NCBI GenBank assembly: GCA_016707115.1
Contig: JADJIH010000007.1
Span: forward strand, 127,816 to 191,815
Reading direction: 5' to 3'
DNA length: 64,000 nucleotides
Source: Ignavibacteriales bacterium
GTDB lineage: Bacteria > Bacteroidota > Ignavibacteria > Ignavibacteriales > Ignavibacteriaceae
The notes below the pieces were generated by a model. That model saw only the letters and a list, made by a program, of their open reading frames with translations. It did no database searches and was not told where the DNA came from. A program made the position numbers and the translations under genes. This document shows, one piece after another, positions 1-8,303 of the stretch; positions within the stretch are counted from its first letter, which is position 1; each line of letters begins with the position of its first letter.

Positions 1-103
1 GCAAAGCTAGTTTGCCTGTCCAGATTCCTGACATATTAACTTGCTGGGCAAAAATTTGAGGACCCAATGCTACTAATAAAATAATTCCATAAATAGTTCT
101 CAT
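1..103 (-). CDS. Partial secreted protein (N-terminus only)
   Basis: Reading leftwards from an ATG at 101-103, 34 codons stay open to the window edge. The first 20 residues (MRTIYGIILLVALGPQIFAQ) look like a Sec signal peptide with a cleavable FAQ end. The next residues, SGIWTGKLAL, resemble the start of secreted alpha/beta hydrolases and similar exported enzymes, but this is too short to assign a family. The start has no strong ribosome binding site. Everything after residue 34 lies outside the window. Confidence 0.6.
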   Translation of the reverse strand, partial: MRTIYGIILLVALGPQIFAQQVNMSGIWTGKLAL

Positions 104-167
104 ATATAATCCTATAATCATTTATTATTAAACTTATATGCTAAAATAAACATTAGAAAATTTACAA

Positions 168-581
168 TTATGATTTGAAAGAGCTAAAATCTTTTACAAT
201 TTCGGAATAAAAACTTTCCAGAACATCATTGTAATTAAAAGCTAGTTTTGTTTTTCGTATTCGAGCAAAATCAAAGTATTCTATAGTCTGCCCTTCATTC
301 AAACTAATTTCTGCCAGATTTATATCTAATCTTTTCCAAAAAATATTATCAGTAATGTTTTCCGATGCAATAATTTTGAACAGTTTGATTTCACCTAAAT
401 TATTGATGGACATTTCTTCCATCATTTCTCTTCTAAGGGCTTGTTCAGGAGATTCCCCTTCTTCCACTTTTCCACCTGGAATATCCCACATATTAGGAAA
501 AGGGATCTCAATTTTATTATCACGCAATAATAATAAAACTTCATTGTTGCTGTTAAGTAGTATTATTCCTGCTCCAATCAA
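168..581 (-). CDS. Nudix hydrolase
   Basis: A 137-residue protein with one Nudix fold, predicted to hydrolyse a nucleoside diphosphate linked to another group, in the cytoplasm. The Nudix box spans about residues 37-59 (GGKVEEGESPEQALRREMMEE). It fits G-x5-E-x7-REUxEE, with the usual Gly after the EE pair replaced by Met-Ser. The start is TTG at 581: a stop codon lies one codon further upstream in frame, and a GGAAA-type ribosome site sits about 6-8 bases before it. Length is normal for a single-domain Nudix protein. It is divergent from the carotenoid operon. The substrate cannot be read from the sequence. Confidence 0.85.
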   Translation of the reverse strand: MIGAGIILLNSNNEVLLLLRDNKIEIPFPNMWDIPGGKVEEGESPEQALRREMMEEMSINNLGEIKLFKIIASENITDNIFWKRLDINLAEISLNEGQTIEYFDFARIRKTKLAFNYNDVLESFYSEIVKDFSSFKS

Positions 582-727
582 TTTTTATTTCCAATGTTTT
601 GCATATTAGATGAAATTAGTTTAGAATAATGATACAAAATTCTTCTCTCAGGGCGAATCTCAAAATAAAATTTTAAATTTTTAAGAGTTTCGGAACTAAA
701 TATAATCCAAATCTGTTTAGGTTCTAT

Positions 728-2221
728 ATGACAAACACTAAATCAAAATCAGCAATAATCATTGGCAGTGGACTTGGCGGATTATCAACCGCTTTAAGGC
801 TTTCGACAGAAGGTTACGATGTAACAGTAATTGAGAAGCACTCTAAGCCGGGCGGTAGATTAAATCAGCTTAAACTTGATGGTTTTACTTTTGATGTTGG
901 TCCATCTTTTATGAGTATGAGTTGGGAACTTGAAGAATTATTTAAAAGTAACGGACTAAAAAATCCAATTCAACTTGAAGAACTTGATCCGCTTTACCAG
1001 GTTTACTTTGAAGGTGAGAATAAACCTTATAGAATCTGGAAAACTTTACACAATCTTGAAGAAGAGTTTAAAGATATCGAACCAAATCTTGCTGCGAAAG
1101 TTGAAAAATATTTATCTCGTGCCGGTGAATTCTTCCACGATACTGAAGACAAAGTTGTAAAGTCTAATTACGCAAATGTTGTTGATTATATTTTAAAACT
1201 TACTCGCGTTCCTTTAAAACATCTTCCCTATCTTTTTAGAAATATGTGGAGTGAAGTTGAAAAGAATTTTGAATCAGAACAAGTACGCGTGATATTTTCT
1301 CTCGTTGCATTTTTCCTTGGTTCAACTCCATTTCATACTCCTGCAATATATTCCTTGCTCAATTATACAGAAATGAAACACGATGGTTACTGGAAAGTTA
1401 AAGGCGGAATGTACAAAATTGTTGAAGAGTTAATGAAGATTTTAGAATCACGAGGAGTAAAATTTGTTTTTAACACTGAGATTGTTGGTGTCGCAAATTC
1501 AAACGGCAAATTAAATTCTTTGCTTGATAGAAACGGCAAAACCTGGAGTGCAGATATTTTTATTTCCAATTCTGATGCTGCTTCGTTCAGAGGACAAATT
1601 CTTGGAAGAAAAAAATTCACGGAGCAAAAATTAGATAATATGGATTGGACACTAGCACCATTTACAATATATCTTGGTTTAAAAGGTAAAATCGATTCGC
1701 TGCAGCATCATAATTATTTTCTTGGAAGTAATTTTAGAGGTTATGCTGATAAGATTTTTACATCTTCAATCATTCCGCAAAAACCTTATTACTATGTAAA
1801 CGTTTCATCCAAGACTACTCCGGAATGTGCGCCTGAAGGTTGCGAAAATGTTTTTATTCTTTGTCCTGTTCCCGATAGAAGATTTAAAAAAGATTGGGAT
1901 GACAAAGAAGAAATTGCAAACAACATTATAAAAGATTTATCAGAACGAACAGGATTTGATATTCAATCCAACACTTTAGTAAAACAAATTTATTCTCCGG
2001 TTGATTGGGAAAATATGTTTAACCTTTACAAAGGTTCAGGATTGGGTTTAGCACACGGCATCAATCAAGTTGGAGCTTTCAGACCAAAAAATAAAGATGA
2101 AGAATTTCCAAATTTGTATTATGTGGGCGCATCAACTACGCCAGGCACAGGATTACCAATGGTTATAATTAGTTCAAAACTTGTAACAGATAGAATAAGG
2201 AGTGATTATGGATCAATATAA
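728..2221 (+). CDS. crtI: Phytoene desaturase CrtI
   Basis: A 497-residue FAD-dependent desaturase/isomerase that converts colourless phytoene to lycopene-type polyenes at the membrane. The N-terminus has the dinucleotide-binding fold (IIIGSGLGGLSTALRL, about residues 10-25), followed by EKHSKPGGR. The C-terminus has the carotenoid-desaturase end LYYVGASTTPGTGLPMVIIS. Length is normal for bacterial CrtI. It is the first gene of an eight-gene operon whose members overlap or nearly touch; its stop overlaps the start of crtB. A second, different CrtI-family protein lies at 3770. This copy is assigned to phytoene because its tail is CrtI-like and it is paired with crtB. The exact number of desaturation steps is not known. 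Confidence 0.9.
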   Translation: MTNTKSKSAIIIGSGLGGLSTALRLSTEGYDVTVIEKHSKPGGRLNQLKLDGFTFDVGPSFMSMSWELEELFKSNGLKNPIQLEELDPLYQVYFEGENKPYRIWKTLHNLEEEFKDIEPNLAAKVEKYLSRAGEFFHDTEDKVVKSNYANVVDYILKLTRVPLKHLPYLFRNMWSEVEKNFESEQVRVIFSLVAFFLGSTPFHTPAIYSLLNYTEMKHDGYWKVKGGMYKIVEELMKILESRGVKFVFNTEIVGVANSNGKLNSLLDRNGKTWSADIFISNSDAASFRGQILGRKKFTEQKLDNMDWTLAPFTIYLGLKGKIDSLQHHNYFLGSNFRGYADKIFTSSIIPQKPYYYVNVSSKTTPECAPEGCENVFILCPVPDRRFKKDWDDKEEIANNIIKDLSERTGFDIQSNTLVKQIYSPVDWENMFNLYKGSGLGLAHGINQVGAFRPKNKDEEFPNLYYVGASTTPGTGLPMVIISSKLVTDRIRSDYGSI

Positions 2222-3047
2222 TAAGACTTCGTATGCAATTAGTAAGGTTATAACCAGAAGTTACAGCACTTCATTCAGTCTTGGTATATCTGCTTTTGCA
2301 CCACAATACCGTGATGCAATTTACGGCATCTATGGTTTTGTAAGATTAGCCGATGAGATAGTGGATACTTTCCATAATTATAATCAAAAGTTATTGATGG
2401 AAAATTTTCGCAGAGAAACTGAAGAAGCTTTGCAAACTGGCATTTCAACTAATCCGGTTTTGCAAGCGTTCATCCACACAGTAAAAGAATATAAAATTGA
2501 TTATCACTACATTGATGCTTTTTTAAGAAGTATGGAAATGGATTTAACTAATTCTTACTACGAACCACAGCAATACAATGAATATATTTATGGATCCGCG
2601 GAGGTTGTCGGATTGATGTGCTTACAAATCTTTGCAGGTGGCGATGACAAGTTATTCAATTCCTTAGTTGCGCCAGCAAGGAGTCTTGGTTCCGCTTTTC
2701 AGAAAGTAAATTTCTTAAGAGATATCAAGAGCGATATGGAAGAGCGTGAAAGAATATATTTGCCTGGTGTTAATCATGCAATAAAGATTGATGATGTGCA
2801 CAAAAGAGATTTGGAAAAAGAAATCGAACTAGAGTTTTTAAACGCTTTAGAAGGTATTAAAAAGTTACCTATAGGCGTAAAATTAGGAGTTTACTCAGCG
2901 TATCTTTACTATCAGGGATTATTTAAAAAGATTAAAAAGCTAAAAGTAAAGGAATTGATGAGTAAGCGTGTACGAGTTTCAAATACAACAAAGATGATTT
3001 TGTTTTTAAGAGGCTTACTAGAAATAAAAATTCTTAAACTAACCTGA
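2208..3047 (+). CDS. crtB: Phytoene synthase CrtB
   Basis: A 279-residue head-to-head prenyl synthase that joins two geranylgeranyl diphosphates to phytoene, the committed step of C40 carotenoid synthesis. Both Asp-rich motifs of the squalene/phytoene synthase family are visible: RLADEIVDT near residue 42 and LRDIKSDMEERERIYLP near residue 165. A GTG six bases upstream is in frame, but ATG at 2208 is chosen because AAGGAG lies at a good distance before it. The start overlaps the end of crtI by 14 bases, implying translational coupling. A terminator-like hairpin follows the gene. Confidence 0.93.
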   Translation: MDQYNKTSYAISKVITRSYSTSFSLGISAFAPQYRDAIYGIYGFVRLADEIVDTFHNYNQKLLMENFRRETEEALQTGISTNPVLQAFIHTVKEYKIDYHYIDAFLRSMEMDLTNSYYEPQQYNEYIYGSAEVVGLMCLQIFAGGDDKLFNSLVAPARSLGSAFQKVNFLRDIKSDMEERERIYLPGVNHAIKIDDVHKRDLEKEIELEFLNALEGIKKLPIGVKLGVYSAYLYYQGLFKKIKKLKVKELMSKRVRVSNTTKMILFLRGLLEIKILKLT

Positions 3048-3072
3048 AACAAAAATATATTTTAATTAAGTT

Positions 3073-3100
3073 GCCGGTATAATTACCGGCTTTTGTTTTA
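3073..3100 (+). terminator. Terminator-like hairpin just before the cyclase start codon
   Basis: GCCGGTA, loop TAAT, TACCGGC forms a perfect 7-bp stem (3073-3079 with 3084-3090). The T-rich run TTTTGTTTTA follows at once. This has the form of a rho-independent terminator, yet the next gene of the operon starts at 3102, one base after the T-run. It may end part of the crtI-crtB transcripts or act as an attenuator. Confidence 0.7.
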
Positions 3101-3101
3101 T

Positions 3102-3773
3102 ATGAGCACATACTTACTGATAAACATATTAATAATTTTCTTTCCATTAATTTTATCATTCGATAAAAATTTAAAGTTCTATAGAAATGTTCCTCATGTT
3201 TTGCAATCTATCGCATTTATAAGCACAGCATATATTATTTGGGATGTTATTGCTACAGAGCGCGGAGATTGGGCATTTAATCCGGAGCATTTAATTGGCT
3301 TTTACATTTTAGGCTTACCAATAGAAGAGATTTTATTTTTTATAACTGTTCCCTACTCCTGCATTTTTATTTATGAAACAGTTTCGTTTTACATAAAAGA
3401 GAAAAAATTAAATTTTAACAACAAGTTGTTTGTGATTCCATCAATTCTTTTGGTGATATTGGGAACAATTTTTTATGATCAGAATTACACATTCACTGTT
3501 TCTGTTTTTGCTTCGGCTTTTTTTATCGGAGCTATTTTGTTTAATGAATCCTTACTTGATTCGAGAAATTTTTGGATAACAATTTTAATTGGGTTTATTC
3601 CATTTCTTATAGTTAATTATTTTCTCACTTCAATTCCTGTTGTCACTTATAATGAGGCTGCGTTCAGCGGTAAGCGATTTATTACTATTCCGTATGAAGA
3701 TTTTCTTTATTCATTTTCTATGATTTCTTTGTGGATATTATTCTATGAATTAGCCAGGGAACAGAAAAAGTGA
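3102..3773 (+). CDS. crtYcd: Heterodimer-type lycopene cyclase (CrtYc-CrtYd fusion)
   Basis: A 223-residue polytopic membrane protein with two lycopene cyclase domains in tandem, predicted to form a beta-ionone ring on lycopene or a derivative. The first half has WAFNPEHLIGFYILGLPIEE followed by ILFF. The second half repeats the pattern in degenerate form (IPYEDFLYSF). Both are hallmarks of CrtYc/CrtYd proteins. A TTG three codons upstream is in frame, but the family normally begins M-S-x-Y-L-L-x-N, which favours ATG at 3102. No ribosome site is visible, and a terminator-like hairpin abuts the start. The stop overlaps the GTG start of the next gene by four bases. Confidence 0.88.
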   Translation: MSTYLLINILIIFFPLILSFDKNLKFYRNVPHVLQSIAFISTAYIIWDVIATERGDWAFNPEHLIGFYILGLPIEEILFFITVPYSCIFIYETVSFYIKEKKLNFNNKLFVIPSILLVILGTIFYDQNYTFTVSVFASAFFIGAILFNESLLDSRNFWITILIGFIPFLIVNYFLTSIPVVTYNEAAFSGKRFITIPYEDFLYSFSMISLWILFYELAREQKK

Positions 3774-5257
3774 AAAAGAAAATCTGTGTTATCGGATCAG
3801 GACTTGGAGGGTTATCAGCATCCATCAGACTTGCCAATAAAGGATTTGAAGTTGATCTGTATGAACAGAACCGCACACCCGGTGGTAAAGCAGGTGAAAT
3901 AAAAGAACGAGGATATAGATTTGATACTGGCCCATCGTTATTAACAATGCCGCAAGTTTTGAAAGATTTATTTTCTGATTGCAATGAAAATCTTGAAGAC
4001 TATCTTAAAATAAACAGACTCGATTTGATTTGTAAATATTTTTATCCGGATAAATCAATCATTAATGCTTATTCCGATGTTGATAAATTTGGGAAAGAAA
4101 TTAATGAAAAAACTTCTGATAACTCCGAGTCATTAAGTAAATATCTTAATTACTGCAAAACAATTTATGATTTAGCTGGTGATTTATTTCTGACAAAGGA
4201 TCTTTTAAATATTTCAACTTATATAAATTCCAAAGCGTTAAAAACTTTATTAAACATTAGAAAGATTGATCCATTCAGAACAATGAATGAAGCTAACGAA
4301 AGTTTCTTTAAAGATAAACGACTCATTCAATTGTTTAATCGATATGGAACTTATAGCGGTTCTAATCCATACTTAGCTCCCGCAACTTTAAATATTATTT
4401 CTCACGTCGAGTATAATCAAGGAAGTTATATCCCTGAAGATGGGATTTATGGTATAACAAAAGCCCTTTGGAAATTAGCAGAGAAAAAAGGCGTTAACAT
4501 ATTTTTAAATCAAAAAGTTGAAGAAATAATTCTTGAAAATAGAGAAGCAAAAGCAATTAGAGTTAATGATAATACGCTTAAGTATGACAAGATCATTTCT
4601 AATGTTGATGTGAATTTTACTTTTAAAAATCTAATAAAGAATTTTAACAGTTATGAATCAAAAAGATATTCTAAGAAGCGCCCTTCTTTTTCGGGATTAG
4701 TTTTTTACTGGGGGATCAAAAGAGAATTTGCAGAGCTTGAAACACATAACATATTGTTCTCATCAGATTATCGAAATGAATTTGAATATCTTTTTATAAA
4801 CAAAACCGTTCCGGATGATCCCACAATTTATATCTATATTTCTTCGAAGCTAAATAAAAATGATGCTCCTGCTGGAAAAGAAAATTGGTTCGTAATGGTG
4901 AATGCTCCTCACATTCACAATCAAAACTGGGATGCAGAAGTTAAGGTTGGTAGATACAATATCATTAAGAAAATTAATAAGTTTCTGAATATCGATATTG
5001 AAAAGCTGATTGAGTTTGAAAAGATTATGTCCCCCGTTGATATACAAAATAAAACAGGCAGTTATCTTGGCAGCATTTATGGGATAGCTTCGAATGATAA
5101 GTTTACTGCATTTATGAGGCAATCAAACAAATCAAGATCGATTAAGAATTTGTACTTTTGTGGTGGCAGTGCACATCCTGGTGGTGGAATACCGTTGGTA
5201 ATTTTGTCCGGGAAAATTGTTTCAGATATAATTGCTAGTGAATATCAGAATGATTAA
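3770..5257 (+). CDS. crtD: CrtD-like carotenoid 3,4-desaturase (CrtI family)
   Basis: A 495-residue FAD-dependent desaturase of the CrtI family, starting with GTG in a GTGA overlap with the cyclase gene. The FAD-binding motif is CVIGSGLGGLSASIRLA near residues 6-22, and the end is CGGSAHPGGGIPLVILSGKI. The HPGGGIP tail is typical of CrtD (1-hydroxycarotenoid 3,4-desaturase) and related second desaturases, and differs from the TTPGTGLP tail of the upstream crtI. With cruF in the same operon, a 3',4'-desaturation of a hydroxylated end is the likeliest role. A CrtIb-like partner of the first desaturase, as in myxobacteria, is an alternative that sequence reading cannot exclude. Confidence 0.75.
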   Translation: MKKKICVIGSGLGGLSASIRLANKGFEVDLYEQNRTPGGKAGEIKERGYRFDTGPSLLTMPQVLKDLFSDCNENLEDYLKINRLDLICKYFYPDKSIINAYSDVDKFGKEINEKTSDNSESLSKYLNYCKTIYDLAGDLFLTKDLLNISTYINSKALKTLLNIRKIDPFRTMNEANESFFKDKRLIQLFNRYGTYSGSNPYLAPATLNIISHVEYNQGSYIPEDGIYGITKALWKLAEKKGVNIFLNQKVEEIILENREAKAIRVNDNTLKYDKIISNVDVNFTFKNLIKNFNSYESKRYSKKRPSFSGLVFYWGIKREFAELETHNILFSSDYRNEFEYLFINKTVPDDPTIYIYISSKLNKNDAPAGKENWFVMVNAPHIHNQNWDAEVKVGRYNIIKKINKFLNIDIEKLIEFEKIMSPVDIQNKTGSYLGSIYGIASNDKFTAFMRQSNKSRSIKNLYFCGGSAHPGGGIPLVILSGKIVSDIIASEYQND

Positions 5258-5906
5258 AGCTGACCACAATAAATTGGCTCATTTAGTTTTTAGTCTCTAT
5301 CTAAAAAGCCTATTAAAGTCCTCTTTCAAGGAATTTATTATAATTAATGAATTACCAATGATTGATAACTCAAAAGGATTAATTGTTACTCCAAATCATT
5401 TTTCATGGTGGGATGGATTTTTTATTTATTGGTTAAATAAAAAATTGCTTAAAAAAAAGTTATTTATACTTATGCTCGAGGAGCAATTAAAGCGATACTG
5501 GTTCTTCAAATACCTTGGTTGCTATTCGATTGAACTTAATGATAAACGGAAAACGTTCGCATCGCTAAAATACACATTGGACCTGGTATCCAATTCAGAT
5601 AATGTTATTACTATTTATCCCCAAGGGGAAATACACCCCTATGATCATCGTCCCATAGTTATAAAAGATGGAATTAACTTTTTATCTCAAAAGGCAAGAG
5701 CTACTTTTTCTATTTTACCAATTGCATTTAAGATCCACTACTCTAATGAAAAGCTGCCAACAATTTATGTACGCTTTGGAAAATTATTAACCTCATCGGA
5801 AGCCTCTTCTAATCCGGAATTACTGAAGAACGAATTCATAAATAATCTTAATATGTTGAACTCAGAATATTTAACCACAAGATCGTATAATATTATTGAG
5901 ATCTAA
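5250..5906 (+). CDS. PlsC-type acyltransferase, probable CruD-like carotenoid glycoside acyltransferase
   Basis: A 218-residue 1-acylglycerol-3-phosphate-acyltransferase-type enzyme. The acceptor/donor motif NHFSWWDG (N-H-x-S-x-x-D) is near residue 46, and a second block YPQGEIHPYD corresponds to the usual FPEGTRS block. ATG at 5250 is chosen over a TTG at 5232; it overlaps the end of crtD by eight bases. The position between crtD and a glycosyltransferase suggests that it esterifies a fatty acid to the sugar of a carotenoid glycoside, as CruD does in green sulfur bacteria. A general phospholipid role is the alternative. Confidence 0.72.
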   Translation: MIKADHNKLAHLVFSLYLKSLLKSSFKEFIIINELPMIDNSKGLIVTPNHFSWWDGFFIYWLNKKLLKKKLFILMLEEQLKRYWFFKYLGCYSIELNDKRKTFASLKYTLDLVSNSDNVITIYPQGEIHPYDHRPIVIKDGINFLSQKARATFSILPIAFKIHYSNEKLPTIYVRFGKLLTSSEASSNPELLKNEFINNLNMLNSEYLTTRSYNIIEI

Positions 5907-6991
5907 TGTTTATAATATTACTAATAATATCATTAAGTGTATTCTGTAGTATTGCAGCTTTTAATTTTTATACAGCTCCGGAATTAAAGACACTTATTGC
6001 AAATACCAATGAAGATAAATTAGTCTCTGTCTTGGTGCCTGCCCGGAATGAGGAAATGAATATTGTCAGTTGTATTAATGGAATATTAAGTCAATCCTAC
6101 AAAAAAATAGAAATAATTATTATTGATGATTGTTCGACTGATAATACATATAACATTGCTTCTTCAATAAAAGAAAATAATTTAAAAGTCATTAAAGGTG
6201 AAATACTACCTGAGGGATGGCTCGGCAAAAATTGGGCTTGTCATCAGCTTGCGCAACACGCAACGGGAGAATATTTACTTTTTGTAGATGCCGACGTTGG
6301 GATTAAAAAGGATAGTATTTCATCTGCGATACATGAATTAAATAGAACAAATGCTGAATTGATTTCTGTATTCCCTACTCAGCTTATGAAATCCTTTGGT
6401 GAATTTATAATTGTACCTTTAATGAATTGGCTGCTGCTTACATTTTTGCCATTAAAATTTGTATTCACTTCTTCAAGTAATTCTTTCGTTGCAGCAAACG
6501 GTCAGTTTATGCTCTGGAAGAGAGATACTTATTTTAATTTAGGTGGCCATCAAAAAGTTAAAGACAAAGTTGTTGAAGACATGGAACTTGCCAGACTTGT
6601 AAAGCAGAATAATTTTAAAGTTGAAACATTGTTAGGTGGTGATTTAGTTTTTTGCCGAATGTATAGTTCTTTCAAACAGGCTTATAATGGATTTGCCAAA
6701 AATTTTTATGCTGGGTTTTCAATCAATCCAATATTTTTCATATTAATAATCTTTTTTTTATTCATTGTATTTATTGTTCCTTTTATAATTATAACTCAAT
6801 CTGTTATTGCAATCATTCCAGTTTTGTTAGTTCTTGCTGCCAGATTTTTTGTATCGTTAAACAGTAAGCAAAACTGGTGGATTAACATCATACTTCACCC
6901 TTTGCAGATGATATTGATGATCTGGATTGGAATAGTTTCTTTAATAAAATTTAAATCGAATTCGTTGGTATGGAAAGAACGAAAAATTTAG
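5906..6991 (+). CDS. Family 2 glycosyltransferase, probable CruC-like carotenoid glycosyltransferase
   Basis: A 361-residue membrane-anchored GT-A glycosyltransferase. An N-terminal membrane segment (residues 1-20) is followed by the GT2 core: VLVPARNEE, then IIIDDCSTDN, then the metal-binding LFVDADVG. Two or three hydrophobic segments form the C-terminus (about 275-355). The layout matches the carotenoid GT2 enzymes CruC/CrtQ. The start overlaps the acyltransferase stop by one base (TAATG), and the stop overlaps cruF by 22 bases. It presumably attaches a sugar to the C-1' hydroxyl made by CruF. The sugar is not predictable. Confidence 0.75.
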   Translation: MFIILLIISLSVFCSIAAFNFYTAPELKTLIANTNEDKLVSVLVPARNEEMNIVSCINGILSQSYKKIEIIIIDDCSTDNTYNIASSIKENNLKVIKGEILPEGWLGKNWACHQLAQHATGEYLLFVDADVGIKKDSISSAIHELNRTNAELISVFPTQLMKSFGEFIIVPLMNWLLLTFLPLKFVFTSSSNSFVAANGQFMLWKRDTYFNLGGHQKVKDKVVEDMELARLVKQNNFKVETLLGGDLVFCRMYSSFKQAYNGFAKNFYAGFSINPIFFILIIFFLFIVFIVPFIIITQSVIAIIPVLLVLAARFFVSLNSKQNWWINIILHPLQMILMIWIGIVSLIKFKSNSLVWKERKI

Positions 6992-7614
6992 TTAAGCATA
7001 AAGAAATGCTTTTTCTTTATTTGATTTTTAGTGTTGGTATTTTTGGCCATCTTTTTTATCCATTAAGGGAACTAATGTTGTTCCTCACTCCTGTTACATT
7101 GCTTTTAACCGGGACTCTAGTTCTATTTACTTCTTATAAAGGATCAAATAAATTCTTAAAGTGGATAATACTAACTTATCTATTGACTTTTGCTTTGGAA
7201 GTAATTGGTGTTAAAACCGGGTTAGTTTTTGGAGAATATAAATACGGTGAAACATTGGGTTTAAAACTTTTTGAAGTTCCATTAATTATTGGGTTTAATT
7301 GGATTCTTGTAATACTTGGAACAATCTCTGTGGCTCAGTTAATAACCCAAAATGTACTTGCCAACTCATTAATTGCAGCAACAATATCAGTTATCTTTGA
7401 TTTAGTACTTGAACCTATAGCAATAAAATTAGATTACTGGCAATGGTCACAAAACGTTATTCCTATTCAAAATTATATTGCCTGGTTTTTAATTGCATTT
7501 ATTTCTGCATTACTTTTTTCGATCTTAAAAGTAAAGATGCAATCAGGTTTGTCTAAACATTATTTGTTAGTTCAGTTTATATTTTTTGTTTCATTATTAT
7601 TATTCTATAGTTAG
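6970..7614 (+). CDS. cruF: CruF-like carotenoid 1',2'-hydratase (DUF422 membrane protein)
   Basis: A 214-residue integral membrane protein with six or seven hydrophobic segments. The DUF422/CruF signatures are present: ALEVIGVKTGLVFGEYKYG near residues 76-94 and DLVLEPIAIKLDYWQW near 141-156. CruF adds water across the terminal psi-end double bond, making a tertiary hydroxyl that can be glycosylated. This matches the glycosyltransferase and acyltransferase genes just upstream and the CrtD-type desaturase. ATG at 6970 lies inside the end of the glycosyltransferase gene, so coupling is expected. Confidence 0.82.
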   Translation: MERTKNLVKHKEMLFLYLIFSVGIFGHLFYPLRELMLFLTPVTLLLTGTLVLFTSYKGSNKFLKWIILTYLLTFALEVIGVKTGLVFGEYKYGETLGLKLFEVPLIIGFNWILVILGTISVAQLITQNVLANSLIAATISVIFDLVLEPIAIKLDYWQWSQNVIPIQNYIAWFLIAFISALLFSILKVKMQSGLSKHYLLVQFIFFVSLLLFYS

Positions 7615-7621
7615 GGTTTTT

Positions 7622-8296
7622 ATGGGAATTTTAGTTGCTTTAATAGTAATCAGTTTTTGGGCATTACATTTGTTTTATTCTTTAAACTATGTACAAGTTG
7701 ATTTTATAAATCCGCTGTTCTATTTACATATTTTACTACAAGGATATTTATATACCGGATTATTTATCACGGCTCACGATGCGATGCACGGAACTGTTTC
7801 TAGTAATAAATTTATAAATAAAAGTTTTGGATGGATATCAACTATACTTTTTGCAGGTTTATCATACAGCAAGTTAATAAAAAATCATTTTAAGCATCAT
7901 AAAAACCCGGGCGAAGAATCTGATCCAGATTTTTATACAAAATCTCAAAACTTTTTTATTTGGTGGGGTACTTTTCTCTGGCGATACACAACTATTACAC
8001 AAATAATAATTATGGCAGTTGCTTTTAACATTTTAAAAATTTGGTTTGATGAGTTTTCAATAATTATGTTTTGGGTTGTTCCAGCTTTCTTGGGGACATT
8101 TCAGTTGTTTTTCTTTGGGACATATTTACCGCATAAATATCCTCATACAGAAAAAATGCTGCCGCATCGGGCTCGAACACAAAAACGAAATCACTTGTGG
8201 GCAATGTTATCGTGTTACTTTTTTGGATATCATTACGAGCATCATGAATCACCAAGAACACCTTGGTGGAAGTTATATAAAATGAAGAAGGGTTGA
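7622..8296 (+). CDS. crtW: CrtW-type beta-carotene ketolase
   Basis: A 224-residue di-iron membrane oxygenase of the fatty-acid-desaturase superfamily. The histidine boxes are HDAMHG, HFKHHKNPG and YHYEHHESPRTPWWKLY. The final HExPxxPWWxLP-like ending is characteristic of CrtW ketolases, which introduce a 4-keto group on a beta-ring. The ORF is open further upstream to an ATG at 7586, but that start would lie 29 bases inside cruF. ATG at 7622, eight bases after the cruF stop, is preferred. This is the last gene of the carotenoid operon; it ends seven bases from the convergent sensor-kinase gene, with no clear terminator. Confidence 0.85.
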   Translation: MGILVALIVISFWALHLFYSLNYVQVDFINPLFYLHILLQGYLYTGLFITAHDAMHGTVSSNKFINKSFGWISTILFAGLSYSKLIKNHFKHHKNPGEESDPDFYTKSQNFFIWWGTFLWRYTTITQIIIMAVAFNILKIWFDEFSIIMFWVVPAFLGTFQLFFFGTYLPHKYPHTEKMLPHRARTQKRNHLWAMLSCYFFGYHYEHHESPRTPWWKLYKMKKG

Positions 8297-8303
8297 AGCG
8301 GAA

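Noticed and set aside
678..706. TATAAT-like sequence before crtI as a promoter
   Set aside because: TATAAT at 701-706 has no convincing -35 partner, and Bacteroidota-type promoters differ. In AT-rich DNA this is weak evidence.
8064..8285. Overlapping short frames on both strands inside crtW
   Set aside because: They are shadows of the crtW frame, with no ribosome sites or family features.
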